Shown here piece by piece: positions 1 through 5,536 of a stretch of 20,994 nt of DNA (position 1 is the first letter of the stretch; each line of letters opens with the position of its first letter). Below the pieces are notes generated by a model. It made no database searches. It was given only the letters and a program-made list of their open reading frames with translations, and was not told where the DNA came from. Origin of the DNA: an uncultured bacterium (GTDB lineage: Bacteria > Bacteroidota > Bacteroidia > Bacteroidales > Bacteroidaceae); contig CAJMQT010000026.1 in assembly GCA_905215655.1 (NCBI GenBank), positions 1 to 20,994 of the forward strand, read 5' to 3'. The position numbers and the translations under genes were made by a program.

Positions 1-1
1 G

Positions 2-52
2 TACAGGCAGTTGGGACTCGCAGTAGAAACGCCTATGAATAATGCAGGTTAA
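2..52 (+). CDS. Possible 3' end of an upstream gene, unidentified
   Basis: The frame starting at base 2 is open from the window edge to a TAA at 50-52 and reads YRQLGLAVETPMNNAG. This resembles a real protein C-terminus more than the other two frames do: frame 1 ends at 42 and frame 3 at 24. The piece is too short to assign to a family. The promoter-like motif at 129-136 shows that any gene ending here would be followed by a new transcription start. It could equally be non-coding sequence. Confidence 0.3.
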   Translation, partial: YRQLGLAVETPMNNAG

Positions 53-128
53 CTCCCGATCAAAATATACTTGCCTGTCATGGAAACATAATCGCGCCTG
101 TTTTTATGATTATTTCGACCAAAAGCAC

Positions 129-136
129 TAACTTTG
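129..136 (+). promoter_or_regulatory. Bacteroidetes -7 element for the pseudouridine synthase gene
   Basis: TAACTTTG at 129-136 fits the Bacteroidetes -7 consensus TAnnTTTG. The -33 partner is poor: a T-run at 101-105 lies about 23 bases upstream, where TTTG at 19-21 bases would be ideal. Its position lies downstream of the possible start at 106 and about 32 bases before the ATG at 169, so it supports the later start. Confidence 0.5.
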
Positions 137-168
137 CCGATACTTTCAAAAACAAAAGTCAAGACCTG

Positions 169-1830
169 ATGAGTTTTCATCCGATACATACCGACACCCC
201 GAAGCCGCACGCATTCAACAATCCTTTTGACTACGTGCCGCACCCGCTGTGCCTTGACGCCGCGCGAGAGGTATGCCGCCATGTGGAGAGCGACGCGCGG
301 CTGAAAGCCGACGCCGGGCGGGGCAAGATGTTCGGGGTGCTCGTCGTGGAGACTCGCGACGGCGCTTTGGGCTATCTTGCGGCGTTCTCCGGACTGCTCG
401 ACGGCAGCAACGACCACCCGTTTTTCGTGCCGCCCGTCTTCGACGCCACGCCTCCCGACGGATATTTCAAGACGCACGAGGCGGAGATATCGGCGTTGAA
501 CGAGCGTATAAAGAGCCTGACTGACAGCGAAGAACGGCTGACGGCCTTGCAGGAGCTTGACCGCTGCACGGCGGAATGTCGTCGTGAGGAAGATGATTTC
601 AGGCGAAAGATGAGCGAGGCGAAGGCACGGCGCGACGAGATACGCCGCGGGGTAGGGGAGCTTCAGCCCGAAGAGGCGGCACGGCTGACCTGCGAAAGCC
701 AGTTCATGAAGGCGGAGCTGCGCCGCCTGAGAAAGCGTAACGAGGCGTTGATTGCGGAGAAACGTGCCGCCGCCGATGTTTTTGAAGACGAGATAAGAGA
801 ACTTAAACAGCGCCGGCATGCCATGTCCGACAGTCTGCAACATTGGCTTTTCAGCCGTTACGACATGCTCAATGCCCGCGGCGAGAGGCGCAACCTGTGC
901 TCCATCTTTGCCGACACGCCGCAGCGTGTGCCGCCTGCCGGTGCCGGCGACTGCTGTGCCCCGAAGCTGTTGCAGCATGCCTATGAGAACGGTCTGCGAC
1001 CTGTTTGCATCGCCGAGTTCTGGTATGGCGCGTCGCCCCGCGGCGAGATACGCCACCATCTGCATTATTACCCCTCCTGCCGGGGTAAGTGCCTGCCCAT
1101 ACTGCGCCACATGTTGCAGGGGCTGGACGTTGAAGCCGGAACGGCGTCGGAGGCAGGACAGCCGCAGGCGGAGATAATTTATGAGGACAGGTGGCTGTGC
1201 GTTGTCTGCAAGCCGTCGGGACTCATGTCCGTGCCGGGCACCTGTGGCGCGCCGTCACTTGCCGAGATAATCCGTCTGCGCCGTCCCGATGCCGCCGCGG
1301 TAATGCCCGTCCATCGTCTCGACATGGACACGTCTGGACTTATCATCATTGCTTTCGACGCCGAAACCTACCGCGACTTGCAGCGACAGTTTGCCCTCCG
1401 CACCGTCAGCAAACGGTATGTCGCCGTGCTCGACGGCTCTCTGAGCTGCCCCGACGAGGGCACTATCAGTCTGCCCCTGTGCTCCGACCCGCTCGATCGA
1501 CCGTATCAGAAGGTTGATTATGCCACGGGCAAGAACGCCGTGACCCGTTACCGCGTCATCTCACGGACGTCCGACGGCACGCGTGTGGCGCTCTACCCGC
1601 TTACGGGACGCACCCACCAGCTGCGCGTCCATTGCGCCCATGCCGACGGTCTGGGCATGCCTATCGTCGGCGACCGCCTCTACGGGCGTCCCTCCGGCAG
1701 TCCTGCCGTCGGTTCGCCGGCAGATGTCGCCGATACAAAAAGTCGCCTCCTGCTCCATGCGGAGCAGCTGTCCTTTGTTCATCCGGTAACGGGAGAGCGG
1801 CTGACATTCAGTAAGAAAGCGGATTTTTAA
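169..1830 (+). CDS. RluA-family pseudouridine synthase with long N-terminal extension
   Basis: The enzyme should isomerise specific uridines to pseudouridine in structured RNA (rRNA or tRNA; the target cannot be read from sequence). The catalytic domain fills the C-terminal part. It has the RluA signature HRLDMDTSG, with the nucleophilic Asp at about residue 385, and GRTHQLRVHC at about 480-489. The first ~330 residues are an extension with a charged Glu/Arg-rich probable coiled coil (about 104-224), then a Cys/His-containing stretch (CCAPKLLQHAY, HHLHYYPSCRGKC). I recall this extended architecture in other Bacteroidetes and gammaproteobacterial RluA homologues; classical RluA-type enzymes are only 220-330 residues. 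The open frame continues upstream to an ATG at 106, but a -7 promoter element at 129-136 makes 169 the better start (553 residues). The family assignment is secure and the substrate unknown. Confidence 0.9.
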   Translation: MSFHPIHTDTPKPHAFNNPFDYVPHPLCLDAAREVCRHVESDARLKADAGRGKMFGVLVVETRDGALGYLAAFSGLLDGSNDHPFFVPPVFDATPPDGYFKTHEAEISALNERIKSLTDSEERLTALQELDRCTAECRREEDDFRRKMSEAKARRDEIRRGVGELQPEEAARLTCESQFMKAELRRLRKRNEALIAEKRAAADVFEDEIRELKQRRHAMSDSLQHWLFSRYDMLNARGERRNLCSIFADTPQRVPPAGAGDCCAPKLLQHAYENGLRPVCIAEFWYGASPRGEIRHHLHYYPSCRGKCLPILRHMLQGLDVEAGTASEAGQPQAEIIYEDRWLCVVCKPSGLMSVPGTCGAPSLAEIIRLRRPDAAAVMPVHRLDMDTSGLIIIAFDAETYRDLQRQFALRTVSKRYVAVLDGSLSCPDEGTISLPLCSDPLDRPYQKVDYATGKNAVTRYRVISRTSDGTRVALYPLTGRTHQLRVHCAHADGLGMPIVGDRLYGRPSGSPAVGSPADVADTKSRLLLHAEQLSFVHPVTGERLTFSKKADF

Positions 1831-1836
1831 TAAAGA

Positions 1837-1893
1837 AAAACAGCCTCACTCACAACCCTTTTTCAAAAGAAACGTTGCGGATGAGGCTGTTTT
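1837..1893. terminator. Two-way intrinsic terminator between convergent genes
   Basis: Bases 1837-1848 (AAAACAGCCTCA) pair perfectly with 1882-1893, giving a 12-bp stem around a 33-base loop. T-rich tracts follow the stem on both strands (TTTT on +, TTTTTCTTT on -). It lies between the stop of the pseudouridine synthase (1830) and the stop of the NUDIX gene (1905), where a shared terminator is expected. The long loop is the weak point. Confidence 0.65.
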
Positions 1894-1904
1894 CGCAGGC
1901 TGTT

Positions 1905-2447
1905 TTAGTGCTCGCAAAAATATTTCCACAGCGGTGCAGCCATCAGGCTTTGTACTATCTCGCCGCTGTCGAGCAGCCGGCGCACCTCCTCCCGTGTCAG
2001 CAGATGCACCTCGATGTCTTCCGTCCGGTCGAGATGTTGTGTGCCGGTAAGTTCCACTCCCTCGGCGATAAAGCAGTGAGTGAGGTTGTTTGTCGTGCTC
2101 GGGTTGCCCGAGATTACCATCGTCTCGTGCCATGTTCCGCCGCTGTAACCCGTCTCTTCGAGCAGTTCGCGGCGGGCGGATACTTCCGGCAGCTCGCCCT
2201 CTTCGCTCACTCCCGCCACTATTTCGTAAGATGTGCGCCCCAGACCGTAGCGGTATTGGCGTATGAAGACGAACATCCCGTCCTTTGTCGTTGCTATCAC
2301 GTTGACCCAGTCGGGATATTCCAAGACGTAGTATTCATCGTTTATGGCGCCTGTCGGCAGTTTTACGGTGTCGCGTCGTGCCGTCAGCCACGGGCGGCGT
2401 ATGAGGTATTCGCTTTTCAGCGTCTCCCATTTCATGTCGTGTTCCAT
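1905..2447 (-). CDS. NUDIX hydrolase, ADP-ribose pyrophosphatase-like
   Basis: The 180-residue protein should cleave a nucleoside diphosphate linked to another moiety, using divalent metal at the Nudix helix. The box GX5EX7REUXEEXGU is present at residues 79-101: Gly79, Glu85, then RELLEETGY. The last hydrophobic position is Tyr where Ile/Leu/Val is usual. The preceding IRQYRYG and YEIVAG segments are typical of the ADP-sugar pyrophosphatase branch, so ADP-ribose or a related sugar nucleotide is a reasonable guess but not shown. The start is Met at 2447; a second Met at 2435 (MKWETL) is possible. The gene stands alone and converges on the pseudouridine synthase gene. I see no clear promoter in the 80 bases upstream. 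Confidence 0.9.
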   Translation of the reverse strand: MEHDMKWETLKSEYLIRRPWLTARRDTVKLPTGAINDEYYVLEYPDWVNVIATTKDGMFVFIRQYRYGLGRTSYEIVAGVSEEGELPEVSARRELLEETGYSGGTWHETMVISGNPSTTNNLTHCFIAEGVELTGTQHLDRTEDIEVHLLTREEVRRLLDSGEIVQSLMAAPLWKYFCEH

Positions 2448-2542
2448 GTCTCTTTATCGTTTTTCGTGGTTGCTGTTTTTATCTTCCGGTGCTCTTATTG
2501 AGAAACGGAAGACGGCGGGGAATATTGTAGTATTGAAAAATG

Positions 2543-2600
2543 GAAAAATTGAAAGATTGAAGAATTTCTCAATTAAAATCTTTCAATCTTTCAATTTTTC
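2543..2600. repeat. Purine/pyrimidine-arm inverted repeat (hairpin)
   Basis: Bases 2543-2561 (GAAAAATTGAAAGATTGAA) pair perfectly with 2582-2600, a 19-bp stem around 20 bases. Imperfect extensions of the same ATTGAAA/TTTCAAT words reach about 2532 on the left and 2615 on the right. The left arm is built from a repeated purine-rich word and the right arm is its complement. Similar constructions built from other words occur at 9367-9481, 19968-20062 and 20589-20696. Confidence 0.75.
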
Positions 2601-2621
2601 AATCTTTCAATTTTAAAAAGA

Positions 2622-2676
2622 GGGCGAGAATTTGCCTCTGTTTTACATGCTACAACCTGTCGGCAAATTCTCGTCC
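2622..2676 (-). terminator. Hairpin with T-tract on the minus strand
   Basis: CGAGAATTTGCC at 2625-2636 pairs perfectly with 2662-2673, and the stem extends to 2622 and 2676 with one G-T pair; the loop is about 25 bases. On the minus strand the stem is followed by CTCTTTTTAAAA, as in an intrinsic terminator for a leftward transcript. No protein gene is seen just upstream on that strand, so it may end a small RNA or a short-peptide transcript, or may be a repeat remnant. Confidence 0.4.
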
Positions 2677-2742
2677 GTTGAAGAAAATTGATGTGCTAAC
2701 CCTTAGTCTGTTTATTTCGTTTAAGATGTTGTCCGTGTCGTT

Positions 2743-2847
2743 TTATGCCGTCGTCGGCTGTCTGTCAGCCTCTTGCTGCTTTGTCATGTCGTCGGCTGTC
2801 TCCGACGGTGCGAAGACAGTCGGCGACATGAGCACAAAAACAGTCAT
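2743..2847 (-). CDS. Possible 34-residue small protein, unidentified
   Basis: An ATG at 2847 (minus strand) opens a frame of 34 codons ending in TAA at 2743. It begins MTVFVLMSPTVFA and continues with a hydrophilic Asp/Gln/Thr-rich tail ending in QPTTA. The frame coincides with a GC-richer island inside an otherwise AT-rich gap, and a terminator-like hairpin lies about 65 bases beyond its stop. Against it: there is no clear ribosome binding site, the length is close to chance, and the same island forms an RNA hairpin whose G-U pairs favour the plus strand. I do not recognise the family. Confidence 0.2.
   Translation of the reverse strand: MTVFVLMSPTVFAPSETADDMTKQQEADRQPTTA
2785..2830 (+). 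other. 16-bp stem-loop within GC-rich island
   Basis: Bases 2785-2800 pair with 2815-2830 around a 14-base loop. As plus-strand RNA, all 16 positions pair, two of them as G-U (2792 with 2823, 2795 with 2820). On the minus strand those two become A-C mismatches. The left arm contains GTCGTCGGCTGTCT, which also occurs 38 bases earlier (2750-2763), so alternative pairings are possible. Confidence 0.45.
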
Positions 2848-2995
2848 TCACAAAAATTCAAGAATTCTTTATTCTGATTTGACGAAATGTGTTTTTGTTC
2901 ATGATATAATTGTTTCTAATTTAAAAGGTTATCTCGTTGTATGATTTGTAGTGTTATTCTTTGCTTTGCAAAGTACGTAAAAAATAAAATAAATC

Positions 2996-3034
2996 AGGTG
3001 TAAATATCGCTTGAAAAAGGTGTAAAAATCGGTT
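2996..3034. repeat. Two 17-bp direct repeats 22 bases apart
   Basis: AGGTGTAAATATCGCTT (2996-3012) and AGGTGTAAAAATCGGTT (3018-3034) match at 15 of 17 positions and start exactly 22 bases apart, about two helical turns. The core AGGTGTAA recurs in inverted orientation at 3097-3104. They lie 210-250 bases upstream of the rhomboid promoter. They could be binding sites for a regulator, but nothing in the sequence proves it. Confidence 0.35.
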
Positions 3035-3245
3035 TATTAGCATTCATCCCGCCATGCCAAGGCATAGAAACGGCACGGACGGAGCCTCGTTGCGCCTTAC
3101 ACCTTATTATATATGTACCGTCGCCCGTTCGTCATCGGGGAGCACGCTGCCGTCGGCAGGCATCGCCATCTTTTTAACTCTTTGTTATTAATTTTATTTT
3201 CCGTGAAGGCGGCTTTTGGTAAAACGCCTTAAAAAAACATATTTC

Positions 3246-3277
3246 TTTGTTTTTTACATGCCTTTTTCGTACTTTTG
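3246..3277 (+). promoter_or_regulatory. Promoter of the rhomboid gene
   Basis: TTTG at 3246-3249, a 20-base spacer, then TACTTTTG at 3270-3277. Both boxes match the Bacteroidetes consensus TTTG-N19/21-TAnnTTTG exactly. The start codon at 3313 would leave a leader of about 30 bases, which contains AAGGAGAAAA at 3297-3306, an unusually good Shine-Dalgarno sequence for this group. Confidence 0.8.
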
Positions 3278-3312
3278 CCCTCTGATATATTAATTAAGGA
3301 GAAAACGACTGT

Positions 3313-4257
3313 ATGTTCAGAATAACGACCATAACAAAAAATCTGTTGATTATCAACGTGCTGGCGTTCCTTGCCGCTTGGGTGCTCGGTCACCGCGGTA
3401 TGGAGCTTAACAGCGTGTTCGGGCTGCACTTCTTCCTCGCCCCCGACTTCCATGTCTATCAGCTCTTCACCTACATGTTCATGCACGCCAACTTGGAGCA
3501 CCTGTTCTTCAACATGTTCGCCCTTTGGATGTTCGGATGCGTCGTCGAGAATGCGTGGGGACCGAAGAGGTTTCTGACATATTACTTCGTCTGCGGATTG
3601 GGAGCTGGACTGATACAGATGCTGGCACAGTTCGCCTCGTTCTACTTCATGGCGGTCGACCAGCTGCCGGGCTTCGGACCCGCCGACGTGATGACCGTGG
3701 CACGCAACAGCGCGCCGCTGCTCAACCTCTGGACCACCGTCGGAGCGTCGGGCGCCATCTACGGCATACTGCTCGCATTCGGCATGCTTTACCCCAACGA
3801 GCGCATCTTCATATTCCCGCTGCCCGTGCCGATAAAGGCAAAATGGTTCGTCTGCATCTACATCGCTGTCGAACTCTTCGCCGCCCTCGGCACGTCGAGC
3901 GACAACGTGGCGCATTTCGCACACCTCGGAGGCATGCTCTTCGGCTGGCTTCTGATCAAATACTGGCGCGGTGACGGCGGCTACGGCGGCTTCGGATACT
4001 CGCAGGGACGGCGCTTCTTTGACAATCTGAAAGACAACTGGGAGCGCAGATCCAACAAAAAAGCCGACCGCTACGAGCCGAAAAATGACCGGTACGAGCC
4101 TAAAGACAACGCAAGGACCGAGTCGGATTGGGAATACAACGCCCGTAAGAAGGCTCGTGAGAACGAGCTTGACCGCATACTCGACAAGGTCAGACGCAGC
4201 GGATACGACAGTCTGACAGAAGAAGAGAAACGAAAACTCTTTGACGGAGGCAACTGA
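3313..4257 (+). CDS. Rhomboid-family intramembrane serine protease
   Basis: This should be an inner-membrane protease that cuts other membrane proteins within or near their transmembrane segments. The hydrophobic rhomboid core spans about residues 10-220. Visible hallmarks are H58-x4-H63-x3-N67 (HANLEHLFFN, oxyanion-hole region), GASG with the catalytic Ser146, and AHFAHLGG with the catalytic His at 204, so it should be active. After the last membrane segment come a Gly/Tyr/Arg linker, a charged stretch with two near-identical DRYEPK repeats (252-264), and a C-terminal helical motif (about 285-314, LDRILDKVRRSGYDSLTEEE) that I know from other Bacteroidetes rhomboids. A consensus promoter and a purine-rich ribosome site precede it. 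The next gene starts 85 bases downstream. The substrate is unknown. Confidence 0.93.
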   Translation: MFRITTITKNLLIINVLAFLAAWVLGHRGMELNSVFGLHFFLAPDFHVYQLFTYMFMHANLEHLFFNMFALWMFGCVVENAWGPKRFLTYYFVCGLGAGLIQMLAQFASFYFMAVDQLPGFGPADVMTVARNSAPLLNLWTTVGASGAIYGILLAFGMLYPNERIFIFPLPVPIKAKWFVCIYIAVELFAALGTSSDNVAHFAHLGGMLFGWLLIKYWRGDGGYGGFGYSQGRRFFDNLKDNWERRSNKKADRYEPKNDRYEPKDNARTESDWEYNARKKARENELDRILDKVRRSGYDSLTEEEKRKLFDGGN

Positions 4258-4290
4258 CGGCAGGCGCTTAAATCATATTGGATTTCTATA

Positions 4291-4328
4291 TTATCCGGAT
4301 TTTCGGGGCATATAGAACTTCCGGATAA
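4291..4328. other. Small inverted repeat between rhomboid and the next gene
   Basis: TTATCCGG (4291-4298) and CCGGATAA (4321-4328) form an 8-bp stem around 22 bases, ending 14 bases before the ATG at 4343. It has no T-tract. It could be a weak attenuator or an operator site. The sequence TTCTTTTG at 4331-4338 right after it is one base from a -7 element but lacks a -33 partner. Confidence 0.35.
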
Positions 4329-4342
4329 CATTCTTTTGAGCG

Positions 4343-5428
4343 ATGGTAAGAAAGATTACAGACCTTACAATGCAGATAACGGCGGGAGCCAACGTCGTGA
4401 CGGTGGTCATAATGCTGCTCATCGGACTGTCAGACAGGCTTGATCCGACGGTACACCCCGTGCTTGCCGTTGCCGGACTGCTCTTTCCGGTATTCATCCT
4501 GATCAACATCTGCTTCATGTTCTTCTTCGCGGTGTTCAGGAAGAGATACATGCTCATCACCTTCGCAGGGCTCATCCTGTCGTATTTCCCCATACGCACG
4601 TACTGTCCTCTCAATCTGACCGCAGACCCGCCGGAAGGCGCAATCAAAGTACTTAGCTACAACGTAAACAATTTCAGCCGTGCCGACGTGCCCGAAGGCG
4701 CCCCCAATCCCATATTTCAGTACATCGTGGACAGCGGTGCCGACATAGTCTGCATTCAGGAAGGAATGTTCCTGAAAACAGAGGAGGACGTGTTGAAAAC
4801 CATATATCTGTGCGCCGACACCGTCACGAACAGCAACAAGCGTGACAATCTCATGATAATGAGCAAGTTCCCCCTCATTGCGAAAAAACACATACCATAC
4901 ACCTCGGAAAACAATCTCAGCGGCGCATTCTTCGTAAAAATCGGTACCGACACCGTCGTCGTAATCAACAACCACTTTGAACGCACCGGACTGTCGATGG
5001 AAGACCGCGCCGAATTCAAGAAGATGATGAAAGGCAAGTCGGAGCGCGACACCATGCGGCAGGAGTCGCGACGACTGCTCTCAAAGCTCTCCGAGTCATC
5101 GCGGATACGCGCTCCGCAGGCAGAGGCGGTGGCAAGATTTATCTCTAAATGCAAGTACAAGGTAATACTCTGCGGCGACTTCAACGACAGCCCCATATCC
5201 TACACCCGCCGGAGGCTTGCCCGCGAACTTACCGACTGCTACGTTGCGACCGGCAACGGACCCGGATTTTCATACCATCGCAACGCCATGTACGTGCGCA
5301 TCGACAACATAATGTGCTCCAAAGACATCACGCCCTACGGCTGTAAGGTAGACCGAAGCATCGGATATTCAGACCATTACCCCGTTTATTGCCGGCTGAA
5401 AATTGACGGAAAGGACAAAAAACATTGA
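4343..5428 (+). CDS. Membrane-anchored endonuclease/exonuclease/phosphatase family protein
   Basis: The 361-residue protein has two or three hydrophobic segments in the first ~85 residues (about 17-30, 38-64 and 70-83), then an EEP-fold domain. Its metal-dependent phosphodiesterase residues can be followed in order: Asn107 in LSYNVNNF, Glu140 in IVCIQEG, His211 in INNHFER, Asp279 and Asn281 in CGDFNDSP, Asp321 in RIDNIM, and Asp344-His345 in YSDHYP. The catalytic set therefore looks complete. The family includes nucleases, sphingomyelinases and inositol phosphatases, so the substrate cannot be named; the anchor suggests action at the membrane, and the side depends on topology. The start at 4343 is the first Met of the frame and only a weak ribosome site precedes it. 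It is probably cotranscribed with the rhomboid gene. Confidence 0.88.
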   Translation: MVRKITDLTMQITAGANVVTVVIMLLIGLSDRLDPTVHPVLAVAGLLFPVFILINICFMFFFAVFRKRYMLITFAGLILSYFPIRTYCPLNLTADPPEGAIKVLSYNVNNFSRADVPEGAPNPIFQYIVDSGADIVCIQEGMFLKTEEDVLKTIYLCADTVTNSNKRDNLMIMSKFPLIAKKHIPYTSENNLSGAFFVKIGTDTVVVINNHFERTGLSMEDRAEFKKMMKGKSERDTMRQESRRLLSKLSESSRIRAPQAEAVARFISKCKYKVILCGDFNDSPISYTRRRLARELTDCYVATGNGPGFSYHRNAMYVRIDNIMCSKDITPYGCKVDRSIGYSDHYPVYCRLKIDGKDKKH

Positions 5429-5454
5429 CAAAAAGCAGAATAAAAGCCCTTAAA

Positions 5455-5486
5455 TTTCTCAAAGTTTAAAAAAATATATATCTTTG
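5455..5486 (+). promoter_or_regulatory. Promoter of secDF
   Basis: TTTC at 5455-5458, a 20-base spacer, and TATCTTTG at 5479-5486. The -7 box is a perfect TAnnTTTG and the -33 box differs by one base. The start codon at 5537 leaves a leader of roughly 45 bases that is A-rich (GAAAAAACATCAAAATTAATAA region) and has no Shine-Dalgarno sequence. Confidence 0.75.
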
Positions 5487-5536
5487 CACGCTATAATGCC
5501 GAAATCGAAAAAACATCAAAATTAATAACAATCAAA

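Larger units (their letters stand above)
2448..3245. other. Long AT-rich intergenic region with hairpins and short repeats
   Basis: About 800 bases separate the NUDIX gene start from the rhomboid promoter. I find no convincing protein gene longer than 50 residues. In order it holds a purine/pyrimidine-arm hairpin (2543-2600), a second hairpin (2622-2676), a GC-richer island with a 16-bp hairpin (2785-2830) and a 14-bp direct repeat, and two AGGTGTAA-type direct repeats 22 bases apart (2996-3034). From about 3035 to 3245 I see nothing specific apart from a small 6-bp hairpin at 3206-3230. Confidence 0.7.

Noticed and set aside
49..1110. Long minus-strand open frame of 353 codons
   Set aside because: It lies opposite the pseudouridine synthase, whose frame has clear catalytic motifs. 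The minus-strand product has no recognisable motif; GC-rich coding DNA often leaves such shadows.
2678..2944. Plus-strand frame of 88 codons beginning with TTG
   Set aside because: It starts inside the right arm of a hairpin, has no ribosome site, and its composition (Ser/Val/Cys-rich, then AT-rich) looks like translated intergenic sequence.
4331..4338. Second leaderless promoter in front of the EEP gene
   Set aside because: TTCTTTTG lies four bases before the ATG but has one mismatch and no TTTG at the required distance.
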